Source of the DNA: Sellimonas catena
Lineage (GTDB): Bacteria > Bacillota > Clostridia > Lachnospirales > Lachnospiraceae
Length of the DNA: 64,000 nucleotides
Direction: 5' to 3' (one strand)
Assembly (NCBI RefSeq): GCF_045063725.1
Contig: NZ_CP173695.1
Part shown: piece by piece, positions 17,901 to 26,181 of the stretch
Position numbering within the stretch: the first letter of the stretch is position 1
How the letters are laid out: every line of letters begins with the position of its first letter
The notes under the pieces: generated by a model
What the model saw: the letters and a program-made list of their open reading frames with translations, nothing else
Database searches by the model: none
What the model was told of the DNA's origin: nothing
Made by a program: the position numbers and the translations under genes

Positions 17901-19601
17901 GAGATAAAAGAAGAAGCGTTTTACATTTCCGGGCAGTTGCAGAGCATGGGAATAAAAAAAGAAGAGACGGTAGCTGTATTTATGGAAAAAGGGTGGGAGC
18001 AGGTAGTTGCTGTTTATGGAATCATGTTTGCCGGAGCCGCATATCTTCCGATAGATATCCATAATCCGAGAGAACGAGTTGAAAAGATTCTCCGTGATAG
18101 TGGAACAAGAATCATTCTTGTGCAGAATCAGGCGTATGATCAGGATACCGAATGGCTGCACGAGTGGGATTGTATTTCTGTGTCTGAATTAAAAACCGAT
18201 TCTGAATACAAAGCACAGGAGAATAAGGCGGGAGACCTTGCGTATGTAATCTATACGTCGGGAACAACCGGGATGCCGAAAGGAGTAATGATTACTCACC
18301 ATAATGCAGTGAATACGATACTGGATATCAATGCACGCTATCAGATTACAGAACAGGATACGGCGTTTGGAATCTCCAATCTTCATTTTGACCTGTCTGT
18401 TTATGATGTTTTTGGCATTTTAGGCGCAGGTGGGAAATTGGTTCTTCCGGATCCGGAATATGGAAAAGATCCAGCGCATTGGATTCACTGGTTGAATCAT
18501 GAGAATATTACCGTATGGAACAGCGTGCCAGCTTTTGTAGAAATGCTGGCAGAATATGAGGAATATCAAAGGCAGGTAACTTCACAATCGCTGCGGTTAG
18601 TAATGATGAGTGGTGACTGGGTTCCTGTTTCACTTCCAGGGAGAATCCGTAATCTGTTCCAGAATGTTGAGATTGTTGCTCTTGGAGGAGCAACAGAAGG
18701 CAGTATCTGGTCTAATCATTTCGAGATTCCAGAGGTTGTGCCGGAAGATTGGAAGAGTATTCCGTATGGGAAACCGCTTGCAAACCAGAAGTATTATGTT
18801 CTGGATCAGAATATGGAAGATTGCCCTGACTGGGTACCGGGAACACTTTATATTGCCGGAGATGGCATTGCACAGGGATATTTAAACGATAAAGAAAAAA
18901 CAAAGGAAAAATTTGTTGTCTTAGATAGAACTGGAGAACGGCTGTATTGTACCGGAGATATGGGACGGTATTGGAATGACGGTAATATTGAATTTCTTGG
19001 AAGACTGGATAATCAGGTGAAAATCAATGGGTATAGGGTAGAACTGGGCGAAATTGAAACTTTTATGAATTGGATTCATGGTGTAAAAATAAGTCAGGTC
19101 GTAAATATTAAAGATAATAAACTTGTTGGATTTTACGTTTCGGATTATGAAATAAACGAGACCTATTTTCAAAATTATTTGCGTGACTATTTACCCAAAT
19201 ATATGATTCCACAAAACTTCATCGCTCTATTAGAAATGCCCACAACGAAAAATGGGAAAATTGATAAAAAGGAACTTAAAAGAAAGGCAATAGAGTTTCA
19301 AAAGACTTTTGAATCTAATAATCGAGCAATGACAAAGGAGGAGAAAGAATTTAGTGAAATATGGAAGGAAGTATTGAAATGCCAAGATGTAAGTTTGAAG
19401 GACGATTTCTTTTCGAGTGGAGGAAATTCTCTTAAAGCAATTACTTTGGCAAATAGAATAAAAGAGAAATATATAATAGAAATCACGATAAGAGATGTTT
19501 TGGAGTTTCCAATAGTAGAACAATTATCAGAGTTTGTACAGAAAAAAGTAAAAGATAATAGTAAGAAAAGTGGAAGTAATATAGAAGAAGGATTTTTTTA
19601 G
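11907..19601 (+). CDS. NRPS 1: ArCP-Cy-A(MT-like)-PCP-Cy-A-PCP (HMWP2/PchE-like)
   Basis: 2,564 residues. Domains: aryl carrier (Ser33 in LGLSSL); Cy1 about 95-520; A1 about 560-950 with SGSTGVPKG; an inserted methyltransferase-like domain about 985-1340; the rest of A1 to about 1410 (NGKINRKQL); PCP1 (Ser1458); Cy2 about 1518-1925 with a proper DxxxxDxxS (Asp1649, Asp1654, Ser1657); A2 about 1960-2450; PCP2 (Ser2508, GGNS). Both A domains share FDLSVYD, WNSVP, SGDW and GGATE.SIW with cysteine-activating A domains of HMWP2. It should build aryl-thiazoline-thiazoline. The inserted domain has a degenerate SAM motif (EIGTRDTA), like the epimerase-type insert of PchE. In Cy1 the first motif Asp is Ala227. 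Base composition drops in GC near 19,080. Confidence 0.92.
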   Translation: MEYIEIKEQIKQKLPVARDLGDSENLLELGLSSLTIMRLVNQWRKQGVKVSFGSLMENPTLEGWWALIQRSMKKKAGKKRAQESKITPEKDMKQPFPLTDVQYAYWVGRDEEQALGGIDCHAYLEFDGGNIDPERLEKAWNVLQYHHPMLRACFLDDGTQKILDKPYCEKIKVHDFSRMSSEEAEAMAVSVRERLSHRKLKIEEGEVAGIELTLFPENKARLHVDMALLVADVQSLQILLRDLASAYRGENLPKESKGWNFASYLERQKQEEGEERKNAEKYWKNRLEHLPKGPDLPLAKRPQEVEKTVFNRRIVRIEKEEWDHLQMRAKKYQTTPAMVLLTAYAVVLERWSRNHCFLINIPFFNRKTEQQGLEEVIADFTTLLLLEINCEENPTFAELLDRIQKQLHEDMKYTAYSGVQVQRDIAQMCGDASAVAPVVFACNLGTPLVNDTFRNELGQFSYMISQTPQVWNDFQSYEDENGVQLTWDSVDELFPENMIPDMLESFEILLHELGKKDWNQRFDVLPEKRKREIEDTARTGVPERVECLHWAVMNHAEVCPEDIALIDAGSGRSVSYGELKARATAVAAGISEKDIKGVPVALTLPRGIEQIESALGILLSGNSYLPVSLSQPKDRRALIHEKTGVRYVVTNRELSEKLDWPEGTEILVMEGMEEGQENVRMPEVSPKDSAYIIMTSGSTGVPKGVEIAHESAWNTVQDINEKYHVTSADRALAVSAMDFDLSVYDVFGILGAGGTLVLLPEQERRNADYWLEQVLKYQITVWNSVPVLLDMLLIRAESMKQKLPIRAVMLSGDWIGMDLPQRVAAWTEDCQFVAMGGATEASIWSNYQNVTLPMPKNWKSIPYGKPLRYQAYRVVDEYGRDCPYWAEGELWIGGFGVAKGYRGDSALTGQKFITDQYGRWYRTGDLGRIWDDEIIEFLGRKDHQVKIRGHRIELGEIEHAIQEFPGVAHAVVDTVSDGHGNKTLAAYIGAPIQEDSKVTTYLYGTDIFGGGWKELKDDVSNWQMQQERKTAYKNFLAYADQRCVQLMLETLIELGIFVSEKEVLSQKEIFEKGSITETQKNTVARWLEILKKEGILREEDGRLSRTGKEVAVPEKAGDAETYFKKLKPYLKHMVTGNEVPLDVFYQKEPALAPNMLLRRIPGCEETVERLVQGLRLLAEERRKEPLQIIEIGTRDTAITRQFLNALEDVSVAYTYADSSKYFLQEAEKELAGYERVEFEMLNLEEGMDKQQMSLHSYDVVISVNALHRNIDAADAVKKVAELLKPNGILLMTDLVVRTYLQELTAAFLENGFADIRDKRKEAGLVTPDCLLWRECLSEAGLGEDCAVTERYGRCICCSRQQASVLSYHNGALREYLSEKLPEYMVPQNYHFMEQLPTLSNGKINRKQLREDFKEETAVIRFSKATTETEEKLLDIWKQLFGYENIGIEDNYFSLGGDSLIATRLISEVQTTFGCKITISTIFENLTVKSLAKAIEQSEQKEEDTLQIKPNLEEAYHSFPLTDVQYAYWLGRSGLYELGNVATHCYFELDADGLDTECAETAWNLLIQRHGMMRVIIQPDGMQRILENTPQYHIDVTDIRQLEVTEKEKALDEKRAEMSHQVIQTDEWPLFDVRITKIEDQKHRIHISFDNIIFDGWSMFHLLDEWAEVYRNGKAEMSITLSFRDYVLGLEQIKSTSAYEKDKKYWEDRVETFADAPDLPLAKNESQITEQRFCRRSAKLSQKEWQSVKDAAGRLEVTPSVLLMSAYAETLRLWSSNKDFTLNLTQFDRKQLHPEVNNLVGDFTTLTLLEIKNAGNNFAERTKAIQKQLTEDLEHTAYGAVELERELKKKTGNMRGAIMPVVFTSGLGVEQWNEGKWLGKLNYNISQTPQVWLDHQVVEMDGCLCLFWDSVDELFYPGMLDEMFRAYTGLLHTLAVHPEIMQEKTASLVTAEISEKRRQANETAAEFEEKTLDGLFLESADKFPDKEALVTCSRRMTYREIKEEAFYISGQLQSMGIKKEETVAVFMEKGWEQVVAVYGIMFAGAAYLPIDIHNPRERVEKILRDSGTRIILVQNQAYDQDTEWLHEWDCISVSELKTDSEYKAQENKAGDLAYVIYTSGTTGMPKGVMITHHNAVNTILDINARYQITEQDTAFGISNLHFDLSVYDVFGILGAGGKLVLPDPEYGKDPAHWIHWLNHENITVWNSVPAFVEMLAEYEEYQRQVTSQSLRLVMMSGDWVPVSLPGRIRNLFQNVEIVALGGATEGSIWSNHFEIPEVVPEDWKSIPYGKPLANQKYYVLDQNMEDCPDWVPGTLYIAGDGIAQGYLNDKEKTKEKFVVLDRTGERLYCTGDMGRYWNDGNIEFLGRLDNQVKINGYRVELGEIETFMNWIHGVKISQVVNIKDNKLVGFYVSDYEINETYFQNYLRDYLPKYMIPQNFIALLEMPTTKNGKIDKKELKRKAIEFQKTFESNNRAMTKEEKEFSEIWKEVLKCQDVSLKDDFFSSGGNSLKAITLANRIKEKYIIEITIRDVLEFPIVEQLSEFVQKKVKDNSKKSGSNIEEGFF

Positions 19602-19616
19602 AAAGAAGGAGAAGAA

Positions 19617-22600
19617 ATGACAGCAGAAAAAATTATTTTAAAATACCAAGAAAAAGGTGTGAAATTATTTTTGAATGAAGATAAGCTTCAATTTAGTGGC
19701 CCGAAAGGTATCATTGATGATGATGCGCGAAAAGAACTACAGGCTTACAAAGATGATATTATTACCTATTTAAAATCACACAAGGGTCAAGTTGTATGCG
19801 ATAAAACCCAAAGATTTTTGCCGTTTGAAATGACAGATATACAAGTAGCATATGTAATAGGACGAAACAGAACTTATCAATATGGTGGAATTGGATGTAA
19901 AATTTATGCAGAATACGAATTTCCTAAACTTGATTTAGAAAAATTGGAAAGAGCATGGGAAAATGTTGTGAAAAATAACGATATGCTTCATGCAGTGATT
20001 AAGAATAATAAAGAACAACAAATATTACAGGATTACGAAGTACCGGCTATAGAAAAATGGAAAATTGAGGATATTTCACCAGATGAAAGAAAAAACAAAT
20101 TAAATGAAATCCGAGATAGATTGGTAATGAAACAATATAAAGTTGGAGAGTGGCCGTTATTTGATTTGGAAATATCTGAATTAGAGGACGTTACAATTTT
20201 ACACATTTCGCTAGATATGTTAATTGCGGATTTCTTGAGTATAAATATTATTGTTGACGAATTGGAGGATAATTATTTTGGTGATAAAAAGAAGACTTTT
20301 ACGAAAGAACTGTCTTTTAGAGATGTAATTGTTTATGAGCATAATAGACAAAAGCATCCACAGTATTCGGAAACCATGAAAAAAGATAAACAGTATTGGG
20401 AAGAGAGAATTTCAACAATGCCGGAAGCTCCAGATTTACCGGTTAAAGAAGATTTAAAAGATACCTCTATTCGTCAATTAAATACTTATATTGAAAAAGA
20501 ACGCTATTTGGAGTTACAGAAACTGGCAGATGATAATAATATCACTTTATCTGGACTGATTTTAGCATGCTATGCAGAAGTATTAGCATACTGGTCAAAT
20601 TCGAAACGATTCAGCATTAACGTTACTATGGCTAATCGTGAGCAAGTGCATCCAGATATTTATAGCATCATAGGGGATTTCACAAAAATAAATATTTTGG
20701 AGATATGTCAAGATTATAATTTGTCATTTATACAGAGAGTACAGTTTATACAAAAACAGTTATGGAATGACATGGAACATATGTCGTATAGTGGCATAGA
20801 AGTGTTAAGAGAGATGACAAGATTAAAGAAAAAAGAAGTAATTATTCCATATGTGTTTACAAGTACACTAAGCATGGTTTCACGAAAAGAGAGTACAAAT
20901 CATAAAGGAAACTTAATTTATAAAATCAGTCAGACTCCGCAGGTTTTAATAGATTGCCAAGTAATGGAATATAAAGAAGGAATATTAGTAAATTGGGATG
21001 TTAGAGAAAAGGCTTTCCCTAAAAAAATGATTGAAATGGCTTTTAGAACATTTCCTGAAATGCTTATTTATACTGATACTCAAAATATGTTGGCAGATAA
21101 AAATGTAATCAAATTGCCTTCTGATATGAAAGAAATTAGAAAAAAAAAGGAAGTCAACTATCCATATATTCCGCAACTTCTCCACGAGGGATTTTGCGAA
21201 AGTGTGAAGAAATATCCTAGTAAAATTGCGCTGTGTTCAAATGGTAAAGAGTATACATATAAAGAACTAGGTGAATATGCTACATCTGTAAAAAAGGAGC
21301 TCCTTAGAAAAAATATAAAGACTGCAGATATCGTTGCAATTGAGTTAAAAAAGGGAATATGGCAGATTGCGTCTGTTTTAGGAGTCCTTTTGGCAGGAGG
21401 AACATATTTACCTGTGGACATAGGACAACCAAGAAATAGAAAAAATAAAATAGAATTAGATGCCCAAGCAAAATTTATTATCACATCGAATAAAAACATA
21501 GATTTACTGGATTGTGCGGAAAAAATTTATGTAGAAGATATGGTGGTTGCGGATGCTCTGGAAGTAGAAGTACTTAATACAAATACCAATCAGGCCGCAT
21601 ACATAATATATACGTCCGGTACTACAGGAAATCCAAAAGGCGTTGTCATATCACATGCATCGGCAATGAACACAATTAATGATGTGATAAGACGGTATAA
21701 TATTACAAAAAATGATAGTGTGCTGGGAATTTCAAATTTAGCTTTTGATTTATCAGTTTTTGATATTTTTGGAATATTTGCAGTTGGTGGGAAACTGGTG
21801 CTGCCAACCGATGAGAAAAATGTTTCGGAATGGGGAACGCTGCTTTTAGAAAACCAAATTACTATTTGGAATTCTGTTCCGGCACAAATGCAAATGTTGT
21901 TATCATATTTGGAAGCAGAGAAAAAACGCAAGGTAGAAAAATTAAGACTTATTATGCTTTCTGGGGATTGGATTCCTGTACAGCTTCCTAAGAGAATGAA
22001 ACAAATATTTGGTAATTCGAGGATGATTAGTTTAGGTGGTGCTACAGAAGCAAGTATATGGTCGATTGCGTATGAAATTAATCCTGATTATGTATATGAA
22101 AAAAGTATTCCTTATGGAATACCGCTCTCAAATCAAAAATTTTATATTTTGGATGATGAAATGAGAGAATGCCCGGATTGGGTAAAAGGAAGGATTTATA
22201 TAAGTGGAAAAGGCTTGGCACTTGGATATTTTAAAGATGATTCTCTTACTTGCCGGAAATTTGTATTCCATAAAGAGCTAGAAGAACGTTTATACGACAC
22301 TGGTGATATGGGAAGATATAGAACAGATGGTGTTATTGAATTTTTAGGGCGAGAAGATTATCAAGTAAAAATCAGAGGACACCGAGTGGAGTTGAATGAA
22401 GTGGAATCTGTTATAAATCAGTGCGAGGATGTAGAGGGATCTATTGTTGTTACAGCAACAGAAAATGACGATATAATAGGTGCTTTCGTACAGCCTAAAA
22501 TAGAAAAAAGTGTTGTTGATAATACAGCAGAAATAAATGATATAAAAAATAAAAACAAAAGCTTCAACCAAGATAGCAATCTGTTTGAGGCAAATGTCTT

Positions 22601-25061
22601 AGATTTTGCTGACTGGCTACATGCGTCTAATGAGACTGCAATTTATGATATGCTGGCGACCTTTTACAAAGTAGAAATTTTTACAGATCGAAACACATGG
22701 TATCCGATAAAAGAGATATTTAATTCATTAAAGGTGCATGAATATTATGAACCTTTGATTAGAAGATGGCTAAAGGCATTAGAAACGGAAGGATATGTTG
22801 TAAAGAATGACAAAAATCAGTATAGGATTAAGAAAGAGATAACAAGAGATTTAGCCGAGCATTCTTGGGAACAGTGGTTAAAAGTTGATTCTAAGGTACA
22901 TTATAATGATTTAATGATGAATTTTTTTGGAGAAACGCGTACAAATTTATTACCTTTATTGCGAGGAAAACTGGATCCTATAGACTTATTTTTCCCAAAA
23001 GGAAGTTTTAAAGTAGCATTAGCAGCGTACAAGGATAATATTGTTAGTAAGTGTACTAATAGGGTTGTAGTTGAAGATATGCTGGTACTTGTAAAGCATT
23101 TCACAAAAAAATATCCACAAAAGCAGTTCAGGATATTAGAAATTGGAGCTGGTGTAGGTGGAGTGAGTATAGATTTAATTGAAGCACTAAAAATATATAA
23201 TGTAGAATATTTATTTACGGACATTTCACGTTCATTTTTAAATGAGGCACAAGAGCGATTTAAAAAATATCCGTGGGTAAAATTTGGCTTATATGATATC
23301 AATATTGATTATTGGAAACAAGATATTCCAACATCATATTTTGATGTAATACTTTGCAATAATGTACTTCACAATGCGAATAATGAGGTAAAAGTGTTAG
23401 GGCAGTTTAAGGAAATAGCTGCTCCGAATGGAAATCTAATTATTATAGATGCCACAGGCAATAATTATGCATTGATGACATCGATAGAATTTCTGAATGG
23501 ATTAAATGGAGTAGAAGATTTTAGAGCAGAAAATGAACAGATTTTTCTTCAGCAGGATCAATGGAATAAGTTATTCAAGAAATCCGACATAGAATTGTTG
23601 GCTGCGTTTCCGGAGGAGGATAGCACGTTAAAAGTAATAGGACAAACGGTCTTTGTTTGTAAATTTAATTCAAAAAGGCGAAGAATTGATCCAAGTGAAA
23701 TTAAAAATTACATGGCAAATAATTTGCCGGAATATATGTTGCCATCTCATATAGAGGTACTGAAGGAATTTCCGCTAACTGCGAATGGGAAAATAGATAG
23801 AAATATTCTTAGAAATCATTTAGATGGAACATTAACACAGACAACTGAGCAAGGCGAGGCACCATCGACAGATTTAGAAAAAGCAATAGCACAAATATGG
23901 TGTGATGCTTTGAAAAAAGAAAAAATATGGAAAAATGAAAACTTTTATGAGATAGGTGGAGATTCACTCTTAGTCGCACAAGTTGTAGCAAAAATGAAAG
24001 AAAAGATAGAAGAGGCAAAAGCGTGGGATTGGGATAAGCTAATGATCGCTTTAATTGAATCACCAACTATTGAAGGAATTAGTAAAAAGCTAATGGAAGG
24101 TTTACCGTCAGAGGAAACGAAAGAAAAACAGGAAAGCTTAATAATTTTGAAACAGGGAAACAATAATAAAGCATTAGTACTCATACATGATGGAACGGGT
24201 ACAATAAGTCCATATAATCAAGTGATTCCCTTTTTACATTCGACTGAAGGAAGCTTATTGGCTTTGCAGTGTAATGATATGGAAGAATACTTATCTGTTA
24301 AGCCTGAAAAATTGATACAATTCTTGGGTGAGAAGTATGCAAAAATATTAATTGACACAGAAAAAGAAGTCTACGATTTGGTTGGATATTGTATGGGAGG
24401 ACTTATAGCACTTGAAACTGCTAAGATTTTGACGGAAGCTGGGAAAACAGTGCATTCGTTAATAAGCGTTGATACTACGCCTAGCAGAAGAATGGTAAAT
24501 AATGAGCTACTGATGGAAAGAGCTTTTGGAATGATAATTGGAGCAGATACGTATAAAGTGGGGCATACAGTAGAGGATGAATTATTGAAAAGAGCAATTA
24601 AAGAATTAGGTGAAAAATATGGAGATAATGTTTCTAATGAAGAACTAGTAAGTTTGGAAGGAGAATTTTTACCTGTAAGTCAGTGCTATGGTAAACTCAT
24701 AAAGAAGACACATGCTGAACGCTTATTAGAGCTGTATAATACACTTCCTGCGACTAAAGGAGAAACATCTGGTTATTCAAAGGAAAGATTAGATACTTTA
24801 TACAAAGTGTTTTGCCACAGCTTTAGCGCTGTAATTATGTATGATGCAGGTATTTATGTAGGAAATGCGTTAGTATTAAGTTGTCGCAATAAAAATTCTT
24901 CTTTTTTACCAGTTGAACCCACGGATAATGAAAGATTTTGGAAAGAAGCCACAGTGGGAAATATAACATCTGAGTTAATAGAAGGGGAGCATTTGACCTG
25001 CATGACAGGTTCATATGCAGATAAAGTGGCTGAAAGAATATTGAAAGAAGAGAGGCTGTAG
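19617..25061 (+). CDS. NRPS 2: docking-Cy-A(MT)-PCP-TE (PchF-like)
   Basis: 1,814 residues. Residues 1-55 look like a TubC-type N-terminal docking domain. Cy3 (about 69-490) has DMLIADFLS (Asp200, Asp205, Ser208). A3 (about 520 onward, YTSGTTGNPKG near 664) has the same cysteine-type signature (FDLSVFD, WNSVP, SGDW, GGATEASIWS). Inserted in A3 at about 960-1340 is a methyltransferase with an intact SAM motif (LEIGAGVGGVS near 1177). PCP3 carries Ser1450. A terminal thioesterase occupies 1510-1814, with Cys1592 in GYCMGG where Ser is usual. It should add, cyclise and methylate the last cysteine and release the product. The gene is strikingly AT-rich compared with most of NRPS 1. It starts 15 bases after NRPS 1, behind AGAAGGAGAAG. 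Confidence 0.92.
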   Translation: MTAEKIILKYQEKGVKLFLNEDKLQFSGPKGIIDDDARKELQAYKDDIITYLKSHKGQVVCDKTQRFLPFEMTDIQVAYVIGRNRTYQYGGIGCKIYAEYEFPKLDLEKLERAWENVVKNNDMLHAVIKNNKEQQILQDYEVPAIEKWKIEDISPDERKNKLNEIRDRLVMKQYKVGEWPLFDLEISELEDVTILHISLDMLIADFLSINIIVDELEDNYFGDKKKTFTKELSFRDVIVYEHNRQKHPQYSETMKKDKQYWEERISTMPEAPDLPVKEDLKDTSIRQLNTYIEKERYLELQKLADDNNITLSGLILACYAEVLAYWSNSKRFSINVTMANREQVHPDIYSIIGDFTKINILEICQDYNLSFIQRVQFIQKQLWNDMEHMSYSGIEVLREMTRLKKKEVIIPYVFTSTLSMVSRKESTNHKGNLIYKISQTPQVLIDCQVMEYKEGILVNWDVREKAFPKKMIEMAFRTFPEMLIYTDTQNMLADKNVIKLPSDMKEIRKKKEVNYPYIPQLLHEGFCESVKKYPSKIALCSNGKEYTYKELGEYATSVKKELLRKNIKTADIVAIELKKGIWQIASVLGVLLAGGTYLPVDIGQPRNRKNKIELDAQAKFIITSNKNIDLLDCAEKIYVEDMVVADALEVEVLNTNTNQAAYIIYTSGTTGNPKGVVISHASAMNTINDVIRRYNITKNDSVLGISNLAFDLSVFDIFGIFAVGGKLVLPTDEKNVSEWGTLLLENQITIWNSVPAQMQMLLSYLEAEKKRKVEKLRLIMLSGDWIPVQLPKRMKQIFGNSRMISLGGATEASIWSIAYEINPDYVYEKSIPYGIPLSNQKFYILDDEMRECPDWVKGRIYISGKGLALGYFKDDSLTCRKFVFHKELEERLYDTGDMGRYRTDGVIEFLGREDYQVKIRGHRVELNEVESVINQCEDVEGSIVVTATENDDIIGAFVQPKIEKSVVDNTAEINDIKNKNKSFNQDSNLFEANVLDFADWLHASNETAIYDMLATFYKVEIFTDRNTWYPIKEIFNSLKVHEYYEPLIRRWLKALETEGYVVKNDKNQYRIKKEITRDLAEHSWEQWLKVDSKVHYNDLMMNFFGETRTNLLPLLRGKLDPIDLFFPKGSFKVALAAYKDNIVSKCTNRVVVEDMLVLVKHFTKKYPQKQFRILEIGAGVGGVSIDLIEALKIYNVEYLFTDISRSFLNEAQERFKKYPWVKFGLYDINIDYWKQDIPTSYFDVILCNNVLHNANNEVKVLGQFKEIAAPNGNLIIIDATGNNYALMTSIEFLNGLNGVEDFRAENEQIFLQQDQWNKLFKKSDIELLAAFPEEDSTLKVIGQTVFVCKFNSKRRRIDPSEIKNYMANNLPEYMLPSHIEVLKEFPLTANGKIDRNILRNHLDGTLTQTTEQGEAPSTDLEKAIAQIWCDALKKEKIWKNENFYEIGGDSLLVAQVVAKMKEKIEEAKAWDWDKLMIALIESPTIEGISKKLMEGLPSEETKEKQESLIILKQGNNNKALVLIHDGTGTISPYNQVIPFLHSTEGSLLALQCNDMEEYLSVKPEKLIQFLGEKYAKILIDTEKEVYDLVGYCMGGLIALETAKILTEAGKTVHSLISVDTTPSRRMVNNELLMERAFGMIIGADTYKVGHTVEDELLKRAIKELGEKYGDNVSNEELVSLEGEFLPVSQCYGKLIKKTHAERLLELYNTLPATKGETSGYSKERLDTLYKVFCHSFSAVIMYDAGIYVGNALVLSCRNKNSSFLPVEPTDNERFWKEATVGNITSELIEGEHLTCMTGSYADKVAERILKEERL

Positions 25062-25089
25062 CAATTTTTGTGAAAGGAGTGATAAAAGC

Positions 25090-26181
25090 GTGAATAAGCT
25101 GATTGGAATATTAGGATGTGGAGGAGGTGTTGGGCAATATGTGGTAAATTATTTAAAAGGAAAATATCCGCTGAAATGTGGTCAGAGAAAAATAGTAAAC
25201 ATGAATGCGGATACAGATATAGAATATGTTCAAGTTGATGTGCGGAATAGGAAAGAACTAATAAAGTTTTGCCAAAATTGCAGTATTGTCATTAACTGCA
25301 CTGGACCGTCATATTACCTTTCACGAGAGATAGCAAGTGTAGTGTGTGAGCATAACATTGATTATATAGATACATTTGGCATAGGCATAGATAAAGAAGA
25401 ACTCTACAATTATGAAAGCACTATGATAATTGGTGCAGGAAGTTTCCCCGGATTATCGGGGATTCTTCCTGTATGGATAAGAAAAGAACAGCAGGAGAGT
25501 GAAATTAGGAGAGTAAATATTTTTGCCGGTGGTAACGAACATATAACAGCCTCAGCATGTGCTGATTTCCTTTTAAGCACGTTTTCTCAATTCGGTAAGA
25601 TTGATTCATACTATTCACATCAACAAATAAAAAAAACAGAAAATATAACAGAAAGAGTACCATTAATTTTTCCGGATACAGCAGAAATAATGGAATATTT
25701 GCCAGACGAAATTTATTTGAGTGCGGAATATAGTAGAATTGATGAATTGCATTGGTACAATGTACAAACGAATTCAGAATATAGGAATATAATACAAGAA
25801 GCACTCTTGAAGTTAATGATTAGTCAAGAATATGAGTATGTCAATAGGCTTGCTGAAAATGTAAAAAGAAAACTAGAAAACAAAAGAGAAGAGAGCAAAA
25901 CGTGGTATAGAATTTGGCTAGAGATAGAAACTGTTACTGAGAAAAAGAATTATGGATATGAGGCTTTGGACTCGTATAAAATTAATGGAAGAATCGCAGC
26001 ATTTTGTGCTGAAGCATTATGTTCGGGAATATGTCAAAAAGGCATATATTGGCCATTTGAAATATTGGATGCAGAAATAGTCATGAATTCGTTGATAAAT
26101 GAGGAAATACTAATTGGATTAAAGGAAAATGATAAAAAGATGCAAGAGCATGATTTGAATTACGAGGAGGGCGAATTGTAA
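25090..26181 (+). CDS. Saccharopine-dehydrogenase-like NAD(P) oxidoreductase
   Basis: 363 residues with an N-terminal Rossmann fold (GILGCGGGVGQYVV) and the CTGPSYYLSREIASVVCEHNIDYID stretch typical of saccharopine dehydrogenase-like proteins. GTG start, with AAAGGAG upstream. It lies between the thioesterase-ending NRPS and the thiazolinyl imide reductase gene and abuts the latter without a gap, so it almost certainly takes part in making or modifying the product. I know of no assigned role for this family in thiazoline siderophores. Options are a second ring reduction, aldehyde or imine chemistry on the released product, or precursor supply. All are guesses. Confidence 0.75.
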   Translation: MNKLIGILGCGGGVGQYVVNYLKGKYPLKCGQRKIVNMNADTDIEYVQVDVRNRKELIKFCQNCSIVINCTGPSYYLSREIASVVCEHNIDYIDTFGIGIDKEELYNYESTMIIGAGSFPGLSGILPVWIRKEQQESEIRRVNIFAGGNEHITASACADFLLSTFSQFGKIDSYYSHQQIKKTENITERVPLIFPDTAEIMEYLPDEIYLSAEYSRIDELHWYNVQTNSEYRNIIQEALLKLMISQEYEYVNRLAENVKRKLENKREESKTWYRIWLEIETVTEKKNYGYEALDSYKINGRIAAFCAEALCSGICQKGIYWPFEILDAEIVMNSLINEEILIGLKENDKKMQEHDLNYEEGEL

